Origin: Bimastos eiseni
Taxonomy: Eukaryota > Annelida > Clitellata > Crassiclitellata > Lumbricidae
DNA: 64,000 nucleotides
Direction of reading: 5' to 3'
NCBI GenBank assembly: GCA_959347315.1
Contig: OY365815.1
Location: forward strand, 18,655,014 to 18,719,013
Below are positions 50,001-60,759 of this stretch, piece after piece (within the stretch, counting starts at the first letter, position 1; every line of letters begins with the position of its first letter). The position numbers were made by a program, and so were the translations under genes. Below the pieces are notes generated by a model. That model saw nothing but the letters and a program-made list of their open reading frames with translations. It had not been told where the DNA came from and did not search any database.

Positions 50001-53000
50001 CGAATGATATAATTTCATGACGTCATCTAATAATATCATCTCATGATACCATTTAATGATGTCATCTTATGATAAGATCTAATGATATTATCCCATAATA
50101 TCATCTAGTGATGTAATCTCATGATACCACTAGTCATGACATCTCATGATACCAGCTAATGATATCATCTCATGATACCGTTTGATTATGCCTTTGTGTT
50201 AATACTCTCAGTCATTTTTCCTATGATATTATTCTTGACGATATCCTTGAAAGATATTCCTCATTTATTGTCTGCGACAAAAGACCATTCACCGCATGAT
50301 GGTCTCCAGTGGTATGCTGATGCAAAATTCTGAGGCAATGTCCACCCTTGTCTCTTGTCTTACATGCTGCTTCTTCTACATGATGTTATCCGGAGAATAA
50401 TTACACTTTAAGACAAATTACACTTAACTCCTTAAATTAATATCGCAAATATGATGATAAAAGAGTCTCCAAAGCGTTAAACCGTTCCTCGTACACAAAA
50501 TTAAACCTGCTAAACACCTCTTCTAATGAGCCATGTTGTAGCACCCTAAAGGAGCCATACAAAAAGGTCGTAATAGTATTATATGCCTGTGTATATTTAG
50601 GTGAGATGATCTACCGTTTGGGACGATGATCTGCTGCCAGATGCCACTGAAGCAGACCTGGAGACTGCGTCTGTGAACGTCGTAGGCTATTTTTCCAGTG
50701 TCCAACCAAGTGCAGGTGGCATCCGGATAAAACGGAGAACTAATGCCTATCTCAACAAAACCACAACATCTCCTGTCAGCCTTGTGCACACATAAGAATA
50801 CCGTGAAAAATGCCGGTGTGATTGATGTTAGTAACAATGGCAGAAGAAACGGGTCTACTATGTTCAACGACTCGTGGCGAGCAATTAATCCACTAGCGAC
50901 TTGCGCAATTAACACCGACAACACTGAATTTACTATTCAATAATAGTAATAAATAAGTAGGAGCGGTAGTACTAATAAAACAAACAAAAAGGGTTTCGCA
51001 ATATAAGAGAAAATTCAAATAAACCAAGAAATTGGATGATTAGGCCCTGTATTATTTCGATTAGAGCAATTTATAAGCGTGAGTGCAGGTTCCCAAGGGA
51101 TAAGACTATAGACTGCGGTACTGTGTGGTAGGGATGGTCAATAAAATGCGAATATTTGGCTTCCATCAGTAGGAAGTTTCGAGGACTTATAAACGGCATT
51201 CATAGCTCAATGAGGATTGCTAAATTATAAGGCCGTTCTACTGCACTGGCCTTTTAGCCTTCGCCCATCGAAAGTGTGTTTAATACGTACGGTGATGTTC
51301 CTCCCTAGTGTCTAAACAAACCGAAGGCGTGAGTAAAATGTCAGAAACTAGCCAGATGTCACGTTTATAATTCATTGTAGACGTAATCATCAATTTGTAA
51401 TCCCAGTATGTAGTAATAGTTAAGACCTGTCATATCCTTCCGCATACGAAAAACAGAACCGCTGTTGTTTCATTGGAGATTAAAAGCGAATGAAATGATT
51501 TACCGTCTTTAGGGCCAGGAACGTTTGACTCTGGTAAGTCGAGTTCTGGAAGAGCATGAGATTTGGATCTGCAGGCCAGCGATGATATGTCGGACCCAGG
51601 AAGAAGAATCAGGTCTTTGATTAAACCCTACAAACACAAACCTACTTAAAGGCGCTCAAGGATGACATTTACAAAACATCTGACAAGAATATAACGCCAG
51701 CCAGCGCACTGCAGCGTTCGAGAACAGACGGATAATTACAGCAATAAAAGAAGAAATCTTTTGTCTCATATCCCAGCCAACTGTAAATTAAACGAAACCT
51801 GTTGCATCAAGAATTGATTGAATGGCCAGCTCGTTTCTTCTCGGGCGACCTTAGACTGTGAAATTACACACTAGCACGAAACCTAGCACGCTTTCCAGGG
51901 GAAGTCATTATGATTATTCGATAGCAGTATACGCTCAACAGACAACTAACGCACGGGTTGAGACTGATGCTGCATGCTAGTTTATTCACCAGCTATGTGA
52001 ACTTTGATAAAAAAATTCGAGCCAAACGAGTGAATCTCTCTCAAAGCAAATTACAGACGATTTAGATATGATAAAAATTTGAGTGCATAATTTTTACGTA
52101 GCGCAACTATGTTTAGATATGTGGTCGACACAATAGTCAAGCATACTGTGAAGAATCCTCTCTTGAGACTGTTGCAATTAGCGATGTGTAGGTTGTCCTC
52201 CTTAGCGTTGATCAGAGATGGAAACCGTCGTCTCAGGCGACGATACTTCCGCTTACCGCAGTCCACTCTCAGTCCTATCCTTTCAGAAGTCACGACGAGC
52301 ACAATGGTATGCCAGGCACCGTCGAAGGCCCCCTGAACGCTCTTGAATTCAGTCATCCTTCGACGCTTTCCCGATCGCTCCACGTAGTCCACCTGAAGTC
52401 GACCTTTGCGGAGCTGGACGCCGACCTTGACCTTGGTAGTTCCAGCGGCAATGAGAGCGAAGATGCACTCGTTGCGTCTGCGAGTGACCTTGGACATCTT
52501 CAGGGTCATGAGGACGGAGAATTCCTCAGGAAAGAAGTCGCACTGGGTGAAGAGGGAGGCCGCCGGGAAGCTGTAGGTCTGGACTCCCGGCTGGAATCGG
52601 AAGGCGTGAACTCCTCCCGCCTCGTCGTAGACTATTTCGATGCCAGCTGGCAGACGATTTCGGTCTGGAACGAGATACTGCAGCAAAGACAGCGGCTTCA
52701 ACTCTAAAAGAAGCATCAGCTGATTGGCATGAAATCCAGAATGAGAAACGAATTATGAGACATCATGCAATCATGTGCTATTTATACAAAGCATTAACTG
52801 ATTTCGATTAGACAGATAACGCCTGTCATGAGGCACACAAGATTATGATAATTGTTTTGTACTTAATGATTTTGATGGCCATCACTTTGAAGCAACTGTA
52901 TCAACTAAGCCTGCCTTGAATTGATTGCTGCAAGAGCTCTAGTACAGAGAGTAGTCTTTACTCAGTATTTCATTGACAAACATCTCCCAAATTAAATTTC

Positions 53001-55512
53001 ACGTAGGTCTACGTCAGAAGCCTTACCTTCACTTCAGGAATGATATTGACAAAGTTATTCGGAAATATAGGCAGCTGCAGAGAGTTGAGATAATATATAA
53101 ACTGTTTCCGTGTTGAAAACTCACCAGCTAGCATTGAACTAGTTTACACGCAATTGAATACTAGGTTCATTAATAGCAGCAAAATGTGGTCGATGACACG
53201 AAACTGTGGGTAGGCTTTCCTAGAATTGAAACCTTCCTCATACACCCTTGTGTTTTCTAGAAACTGTCCCTCCTCTTAAAGTCAAAGTTCTGCGTTTTCA
53301 TAAGTTGTACCCTGATACTGAGACAGTGTAAGACGAATATTCAACCCAGATGCTGTGATAGGCAAATTTCTGGTACGAATCTTTAATTACGAATTGATAT
53401 GTTCCTGTCGTTACGCCATCTGGCTCGACTGCAGGCGTGTCTAACCACGGCCAGCGTGTCCACGTGTATCAACAAAGCCTATCTCGGCCGGCGATATACC
53501 TACACGGTTTGTGGGTCAATTTGATTGATCCTGACATGTGGAAGAAATGTCTGCAATTCAAATTTCGTAGAGAATTAGTTTTCTTTCAGTTTTATCGAAT
53601 TAATTTGCTGTCGACTTCTGTCGACCATTGCTCAGCGGGTTCTGGTATGCATTCAACACTAACTCCCCAGTTTCTTCTCCACTCCCTCATCACGTTATCG
53701 CTTCGACCCTACCTCAGCAGGTCTACCGGCGCGGTCAATAGTCAGCGGTGGGTGATGTAGTGATCAGTGGACGGTAGGTAGAGAGCAAAGTGTCAGCCGT
53801 TCTGTCCCTAGACAGTGTTCATTTGGGCTGAACAAGAGAAAAGCGAGAAAGCGAACGACAATCAACTGTTAATTGCTCTCTCCTAACCTGCTATTAGCTC
53901 GTCAAACGTCGACTGTATTTACACCACAGTCGATTATTCTGCTGTTATTCTTTTGTCCGCTTTTATCCCGCAGCGCTATTTGTGTGTGTATAGTGGAGTC
54001 ACTCCCAGATGTGTTGCCTTGTATGTCCTGCTGTTTGTGCATCTATCATCCTATTATCCTCAGTATACTCTCACATTTTGATGCGGCTATTAGCTCATGT
54101 GACCACAAATCTATTTCATCGAGGTCTATGCTTTACTTTCAGTTATTTTATGTGATTTCTCTTCTTCCTCTAAAGCTCTGACGCGCTTATTTCCTCAGTA
54201 AAATTAATTATTTCAAAGTTAGCTATAGATCCATCTCTATTCTCCAATCTGTTTAAGAGCTCAGTTATTCAATTAAAGACTTATTCTTAGCTTTTTTGAT
54301 GTTAATTATTAACTTATGATCAAATGATAAAAAGAAAACTTCGAATGGTTTTCTGAAAAGTTTTTATTTCTTCACGTATGTGTGTTACAGCAGTGATTCT
54401 TAAACTTTTTGATGCCAGGAACCAGCAATGACTTTTGAACAATTGTTGCGGACCACTACCATCAAACGTGAGAACACGTTGGTGTAGGCCCCCTATGTAG
54501 TAAAATCTAAGTGGACAAACAAGCGCCGAATACGCGAATCCTCAAACGATTTGGTAGCATGGAGGAAAGTTCGTGGTCCGCGGATCACGACTTTTAGAAC
54601 CACTGTGTTACAGTGCTCCTATTTGAGTAGCCATTCAAGATGGTTACAGACGCAAGTAAAAGTGCGAATATGTATTGAATGTACAATCACATCATATCAT
54701 ATCAGTTTATACCATTGCAGCCTTTCGGCCTTTACATGCTGGTACCAGCTTCAAGCATATAATAGTACTCACGCGATACAACTATTTGGTCAGTCTTACA
54801 TAAATAAGCTTACCTTGTCAATATGTTGGGCAATAGTAGGTAAGCCGGTTTAATTTGCTTTACATTGCTTTTTTTAAAGGCCAACTAATGACAAATGATG
54901 TTGGAAGACCATTACAAGAGAAGAGCTGATTGCTCGAGCAGAATGGACGCTTTTCAGAAATCGCTGTTTTTCAATCGCTGCCTTCCTCATCTCTGGTAAC
55001 TTCTTCGTGAGAACAAGTACCTACTATTACTTTGCCAGAGAGGAAATTCATTCATTCATGCTGCATTTCGTTAATATGAACGGTCAATTCTTATTTTTAA
55101 CTGATGGAGGCTTACCGTATATATAGTTCGTTACTTATGTTTAATAGTACATAATATGCATTTGTATGTTTATAATAATCTGCGTCTGTTCAATACCGGT
55201 GGTCTATTTAAAATTGACATGTAATCGGTGTATTAATGCATAATTCATGAATGCACTAGGGTCCACAATGTTTTGAATGAATGCCTGTAAGATGCAAACA
55301 AAGCTTACTTTCTAACTAACTTAATACTGGCCAGTTGTGGTAATTTTAATCGTTGTCGCAATGTAACTGTTGCCTGCAACCTCACCTGTGCATGGGCGAG
55401 AAAACTGAGCCGTGATTCCACCTAAGTAGAAACTGGTGATGAGAAGAGCAGGCAGTGAACACGACATCTGGCGTCGGAGCGATTTCATCGTTCCAAAACT
55501 CCACATCATCAT
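45741..55512 (-). CDS. TSPEAR-like secreted protein: thrombospondin/laminin-G-like domain plus seven EAR repeats
   Basis: Nine coding exons join with matching phases: 55386-55512, 52147-52703, 51504-51627, 50615-50746, 48910-49163, 47892-48078, 47102-47343, 46646-46818 and 45741-46068. They total 708 codons including the stop. A hydrophobic leader (LPALLITSFYLGGITAQ) precedes a TSPN/laminin-G-like domain (about residues 43-240: VHAFRFQPG, FSVLMTLK, GAWHTIVLVV, LIKDLILLPG). A cysteine-bearing segment (ATCTWLD..LQVCFSGIWQQ) follows. From about residue 330, seven EAR/EPTP repeats recur, such as WEHFQIG..SYLAVAN..YIWNK, IEYFQMDGKHFLAVAN, WTHFQLDEYHFLALAS, WEFFSIKNDFYLAVAN, WEAFSIGDDHYIVVSN and WETFTVEGDVYLVYAN; seven EAR units are expected to fold as a beta-propeller. 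Human TSPEAR has the same layout and similar length. It is a secreted protein linked to Notch signalling and ectodermal and ear development. The start could also be the ATG at 55488. The donor of exon 8 (AG|GTTGCT) is weak but keeps phase. Confidence 0.9.
46158..46292 (-). repeat. Interstitial telomeric repeat, TTAGGG type
   Basis: About 135 bp of CCTAAC/CCCTAA units (TTAGGG on the minus strand), with variants such as CCCCTAA and CCTAACC, lie in the intron between exons 8 and 9 of the TSPEAR-like gene. The variants mean it is not a fresh telomere seed. Adjacent to it is a perfect hairpin (46293-46323). Confidence 0.93.
46293..46323. other. Perfect 14-bp-stem hairpin at the edge of the telomeric tract
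   Basis: CCACATCAGACCCT (46293-46306), then TAC, then AGGGTCTGATGTGG (46310-46323), form a perfect stem with a 3-base loop. It starts exactly where the telomeric repeat ends. Confidence 0.9.
46952..47073. repeat. GAT trinucleotide microsatellite
   Basis: A (GAT)n array with GGT and GAC interruptions lies in an intron of the TSPEAR-like gene, 29 bp from the end of exon 7. The poly-Asp and poly-Ile frames are artefacts. Confidence 0.92.
49513..49586. repeat. 18-bp tandem repeat
   Basis: Four units of AATTTGTATCAATATATC with single-base variants lie in the intron between exons 4 and 5 of the TSPEAR-like gene. Confidence 0.85.
49991..50195. repeat. Degenerate ATGATATCATCTCATGATAC repeat
   Basis: Palindromic words ATGATATCAT and CATCTCATGATACC recur about ten times over 200 bp with variable spacing of about 20-25 bp, within an intron of the TSPEAR-like gene. 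Each unit is nearly self-complementary. Confidence 0.75.
52750..54390. other. Part of intron 1 of the TSPEAR-like gene
   Basis: No repeat or coding signal is supported here. Open frames of up to 107 codons (53437-53760, 53873-54181) lack any family motif and are not flanked by convincing splice patterns on the plus strand. Confidence 0.5.
54391..54605. mobile_element. 215-bp hAT-type MITE with perfect 8-bp duplication
   Basis: The left end is CAGTGATTCTTAAACTTTTTG; the right end, read inward, is CAGTGGTTCTAAAAGTCGTGA, followed by a TCCGCGGACC word. The pattern CAGTGGTTCT..TTTT..CGGACCAC is the common terminus of Charlie-like hAT elements. TGTTACAG flanks both sides (54383-54390 and 54606-54613) without a mismatch. 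It lies in intron 1 of the TSPEAR-like gene and is non-autonomous. Confidence 0.9.
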
Positions 55513-55519
55513 CAGTCGT

Positions 55520-57700
55520 TCTACGCCGCATCTTTAATCACCATGGCAACATTCTCCTGCTGGTAACGTTAGCATTAGAAATTAATGAAATAATCAGGTC
55601 TTCGTCAGCCTCTTCGTTAAGGAGATGATCGATGAATTTCTTGAAATACCTGCCATTCGTGTGCAACTATTCATCTCTTAGGACGAAATTCAATGTCGAT
55701 TTAAGTGTGGGAATTAGAACATGCGACTTCAACACAAAAACAAATTAACACACAAACCAGGTATAAACACATAAGAACGCTTCTGATATAGCCTCAAAGT
55801 GTCTTATTATGTGAAAATTAAAAAGCAATACTGTACGCAGTCATTGCCAACAAAATTAGAAAAGGTAATCGTAAACTTCAAAAATCAATAATCGTATTCT
55901 TATATAACATAGTCCTGTTTTTCTTGATTCCATCATTGCCGTGTTGCAAAGAGCCAGCGAATCATGACCGCCTTAGGAAAGTTGGGGGCATCCTCGTTCA
56001 TACAAGCAAAGTTTATTCATATGCCCATTCTGTCGGCTATTACGCATCTGATATACTGCATACTGCCTGATAGAAATACAGACGTAGGACCTATATATTC
56101 ACAAACTTATCATGACGACTTCAAAGGAGCCGACAGCTAATAGATATTATATGTATTCACTAACAGCCTCTTTAATTGTAGGACTGCGCTGAGGCAATAG
56201 GCTGTTGGGTCGAAGCCATTGAAAGGTCGTGTAGACGCAGGTTTGTCATGGTGCATGCGCCATTTACGATTGCAAACCCTATAATCAAGAAATGACTTCG
56301 TATTTAGCGACGTATATGATGTCGTCATTGCCCGTAGTAAGAAATAAATCTTCGAATGACTTTCTCCTGATTCGACGTATGATCTTTGCAATGCATCATC
56401 ATCAACAACAGTTAACCTCAAAACGTTCATCTATGCACAGTAACATACATAGGCCTACATTGCATACATGAATGCGTATGTAAATACAGTAGTTTGTTTA
56501 GACATATATGCAGGCCTAAGCCTACAAAGGCATGTACGATTGACCTCTTAAAGTAAAACCATCAGATATAAGATTGTGTGGCTTGAAGCGCTGAGAAAGG
56601 CACATAATATTTATCCCCACAGCTGACTCGGAATTTGTTAAAATCGGATTCGATTAGTCGAAATGTCCCTTTGATTCTATTTCGATACCCATAGTTAACA
56701 GGTCGACACATGCTTTATTATTACTTCCGCATATGGTTGAAGTAACCGCTTAACCACAAACCATCTCATCACCTCGAGAGCAATGTAGCTAATTATTTTA
56801 TCTGTTTGCTGTTAGTGCCGAGCGTATAATATATACACGCCTCTACGAATATGCCTGATTGTGTACTGACTTGTCTGTTGATGTGTTATAGGAGCTTGTT
56901 TTATGTCATATGAAAAGAGTTAGTTTAAAATACTGAAGTTCATCTTCACGGCCAATATAACTGTTCAAGGAAATCTGCAATAGCATGGTTGGCCTACTAA
57001 TCGGACAGGAAGCGTATTCCGTTAATGTTAGGACTCACCTTCTAGAACTGCTGGATAGCGAGATTCCGGCGCTTCCAAAGGTGCTCTGTAAATATCAATT
57101 TATACGTCACTTGAAGTGTCACAAGACACACAGCGATTTCATTCACATAGTCATTCAGACGACGTAAGAATATCAATGGCCTCTCACTAGATTAGTAATA
57201 GACACTCTCACCGCGTCTGTCTATGTAGAACCGATCGTCTATTTTCATTCATCGGGTGATCCGAGACTCACTCGGGTGTGAAAGGGCAGCAAATTCAATC
57301 TCAAATGTCAAATCACGAGATTCTCTGGAAACTCAGTTTCTCGATGATCTTAATAGGACGAGATTGAAAGAGAAGGAAACGCATCCAACGGTTAATTTTC
57401 GATTACGCACATAATGAGGTGATCCATAGAGACGTCCAATCATGAAAGCAAATCGGACGATTTATCAAACGAATGTTTTCTATTTAGCCGTAAATGCAAC
57501 ACAGGTCGACTGGAGCGACTTCTTCGGGTCAAATGACGCCGACTATCAACGAATTTAACGAAGATAACTCAACGCACAGATTATAAGCACATCAAAGTCA
57601 CAAAATGACGCAAATACAAAGACTGCAAAAACTTAGAATAATTTGATACATTAGAATTCCATATAAATATAATTTGTACCGCCGCAGAATTACAAACTAT
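55520..57700. other. Upstream flank of the TSPEAR-like gene, no gene seen
   Basis: I see no TATA box at a sensible distance from 55512 on the minus strand and no coding exon. Short frames (56137-56430, 56985-57167) have no recognisable motif. Confidence 0.5.
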
Positions 57701-57734
57701 AATGCCTACCAAACTACCTACCTATCTAATTAAC

Positions 57735-58159
57735 TACATACATGCATATATATATTTTTATGTATCATACGTATGTTTGCATGTGTGCATGTATGTATAC
57801 ACACATGTATGTATGACTGCGTGTATGGATGTATGTATGTTTTTATGTATATATGTACGTATATATTTATGGATCATTTATGTACATACATACATACATA
57901 CATATATACATACATACATACACACATACATGCATACATACATACATACATACATATGTACATAAGTACATACGTACATGCGTACATATGATATATACAT
58001 ACATACATACGCACGTACATACGTACGTACATAGCTACATACGTGCATACATACATACATACATATATACATTTATGGATCAAGCGAACATATGTACATA
58101 CACACATATAATACATACATACATACGTACATACCTACATACACGCATACATAAATACA

Positions 58160-58193
<34 letters not shown>

Positions 58194-58200
58194 CATTTAT
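57735..58200. repeat. CATA tetranucleotide microsatellite
   Basis: About 460 bp of (CATA)n with TACG and TATG variants. A repeated 25-bp word, ATACATTTATGGATCAAGCG, occurs at 58067 and 58191 and shows an internal duplication. The Tyr/Ile/His/Thr and Met/Tyr/Val/Cys frames on both strands are artefacts. Confidence 0.93.
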
Positions 58201-58204
58201 GGAT

Positions 58205-59180
58205 CAAGCGAACGCCGGATGATTTTTGCCGCATCAACGCTCTACCTCTACAATTCGCATGTTTATTGACTGGGATCAGGAGGTAGAAATAAGATATCTA
58301 TTAATTTAAACGTTCAGTTATTAGTCGCAGATAGGATATATTAATTATTTTCAGATGAAGGAAGAAACAATTCAGTCTGTTTTAATGATTATTTGATTGT
58401 TTTACATGATTATTCTGCTACGTTGTTCGTCATTAATTCACTCACCTGAAATGTAATGTCTCTTATGCGTAGCAGAGAAGTCGATTTCTTGGTTTAGTCT
58501 TCGTAAGCAATTTCACTCCCTTTTTAAATCAGATCCTGACTGCTTGACAGTCAGTCGTTGCTTTTGAGCGGTCAGCAATACGAATGGAAGGATGTTCTGT
58601 GTCGATGTTATATCCAACGCTCTTAGCGACGCGTCTTGTGGTCGAAGATGGTTATTGCTTTTCTAGTCAGACGAACAGACGAAGAGACGAAGAGACAGAA
58701 GGGCGAGGCAGACGAGGACGGATAGACGGACGGACAGAGTATCCGTAGGATGCGGTGAAGGTGTGCCATAAACGCCGTCAGCAGACCGGACTCAAAGCCC
58801 ATCGAAACGCCATTGGCTATCGTCTTAAACGCAGTCGTCGATTTCTGGCCAATGACAGTCCGTATGGGCAACTGGACTATCTGACGCTACTGAGATATCA
58901 CCACTCCGGTATTGCTCGCTCTCCGACAGTGCCAGTCCCAAGCCTGGATATAGGACGCGAGCTTCCTATTTCTATTCAACCCTTGTTATCACACAGTGTC
59001 GATAAATTTGAACTAAGTAAGTTAGGCTTTCGACTGAAACCGTTCTACGTTTACAGTGGATAGCAACTTAGCAACTGAGACTTATTCAACCTTACACTGG
59101 GATAATCTGTGTAATAAAATAGTTCTGATACATTGGATCTAGCTTTTTGAAATTGTGTCGGATCAATGGCCTACTGTATC
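58205..59180. other. Unassigned DNA with a dispersed-repeat fragment
   Basis: No gene is supported. At about 58920-59000 lies a diverged copy of the CAGTCCCAAGCCTGG repeat, also seen at 26.1 and 38.1 kb. A GACGAAGAGACGAAGAGAC tandem lies at 58675. Confidence 0.5.
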
Positions 59181-59181
59181 A

Positions 59182-60413
59182 CAGAGTTGTCTACGGGTTG
59201 GGTCGACTCCTTAGTCGGGTCGGGTCAAGAATATCTGTAGAATAGGTCGGTTTGGTCAAGATCCTGGTGGCTCGGTTTGTGTCGGGTTCCAGACCGGGAC
59301 CCATTTCAACCCACCAATGTTTTGCAGAGCTCAATTATCAACTCTGTGCTTTTCATATTGATTCGCTATGGTTTGCATCTTCTGTGCATGCGTTCATTGG
59401 CAAGAGATCCTCGAGGCACCTGAGTGTGAAAAGAACAGCAGAAGACACCCCAAGGATATGTCAAAGCCCATTGAACCTGATACGCGCAATTGATTTCTGA
59501 GACAAGTAAAATAATCGGACGCTTTTTAAGTACCCGATTCTTTGACTCAGAAGTCAATCACGCAAATTGATGCTACCCCATCGGTGATTTTCGTGAATAG
59601 ACATAATTAATATATATACACGTAATATATATATATACAAGAGCTCTGTTGCTCTACCATGGGCGTGCAGGGACGACGTGCTCTCCGCTCTTCTACGCAG
59701 GTTAAACTCCTTGTTCCCCACGCGCAAACTACTATTAGACAGCATCGCGCTTTCTCTGTTGTTGGCTCAATGGCATGGAATTCGCTATCAGTATCGTTGC
59801 GTCTTATGCCTATGGTTCATTCAGATGCATTTTACAGTAGCCTTAAGACGTTTCTTTTCAACCGGGGTTGAGTCGGGAGCGCTCCTGAGTAGTAACCTTG
59901 AAGGGGCGCTATATGAGTTTTTGCAATGAATGCAATGAATATAATATGAGAGAGAAAGTGATATAGGGATTGACCTACATAGAGCGATAAAATTGTAAAT
60001 GTCTCGTCTTCTCCATCTATAGCGGCCACAAATTTTGATTATGGCCTCGACCCATCGAATTTTGCATTGAAAGCCTTAATGGAGTGTTTACCACCGCTCG
60101 CCCGTGTGAATGGATGCCCAACCTTTTAGGGTCCGTGTGTAAGAGCAGTAGGCCTACAAGCCCGATATTAAAATGTCTTACATAAGCCAGCATCGCTTTA
60201 GCGAACCGCGATCCAAATCCGACCTATAAGTGTTAATCAGTCACAATCAAATAAATTGAATTTGTTTAAGGAATTAGCGCGAAAACTAAAGGCAACACCG
60301 GATTTGTTCCTTTTTACACCAAACTCCGCTCAAGTTGTCGTATGGAATAATTTCTCATGAATTTATGATAAAACGAAAGGTCAGCGGATTAATTATTACA
60401 AGCGTGTGAGTTA
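59182..60413 (+). repeat. GGGTCGGGT-rich repeat (copy 2), split by an insertion
   Basis: The left part (59182-59358) matches 7452-7640, starting CAGAGTTGTCTACGGG. The right part (about 60229-60413) matches 7645-7830 (ACACCGGATTTGTTCC, TATGGAATAAT, TTACAAGCGTGTGAGTTA). In copy 1 the two parts are contiguous. Here about 870 bp, including a LINE fragment, separate them, so the insert came later. Confidence 0.75.
59660..59945 (+). mobile_element. LINE 3' fragment
   Basis: The plus strand encodes LLVPHAQTTIRQHRAFSVVG and SMAWNSLS, then LKTFLFNRG and a stop at 59871. This is the typical C-terminal motif of CR1/L2-like pol proteins. The tail GGGGCGCTATATGAG with (AATG)n follows. The fragment lies inside the split GGGTCGGGT repeat. 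Confidence 0.75.
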
Positions 60414-60659
60414 GATGAGTAGCCAACGCTGGGACATGCGGTTCGGACTCTTATGTACTTAATGATATCCGAAATTACTTTGCATATATTTGTGGAAAAA
60501 GTAAGTTTACATTAAAAATAAATGGAATAAAGGAGGGGTATCTTCCCTGGTATGCCCTGATAAATCAATATTATTATCATACATGGTGGTCTGGCTGTGT
60601 TGCGTTTTTACGACAATAGAATTTTACGATAAATACTATTAGTGAAACAAGCGCTAAAG

Positions 60660-60750
60660 ACGGGTTGGATTGGGTAGGGTCATGCACGTCAGAGGTCGGG
60701 TCGGGTCGAATTAGATATCGGGCTCAGAAGGCGGGTCTGGTTGGGTCGTA
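60660..60750 (+). repeat. Second GGGTCGGGT cluster
   Basis: Words GACGGGTTGGATTGGGTAGG, GGTCGGGTCGGGTCG and GGGTCTGGTTGGGTCG occur in the same orientation as the cluster at 59190. They may mark the far end of the same repeat or a second copy. Confidence 0.5.
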
Positions 60751-60759
60751 TACGATGAA

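Noticed and set aside
53437..54181. Two open frames of about 100 codons
   Set aside because: No domain, signal or splice support; they lie in an intron of the minus-strand gene.
57702..58269. Long Tyr/Ile/His frames on both strands
   Set aside because: CATA microsatellite artefacts.
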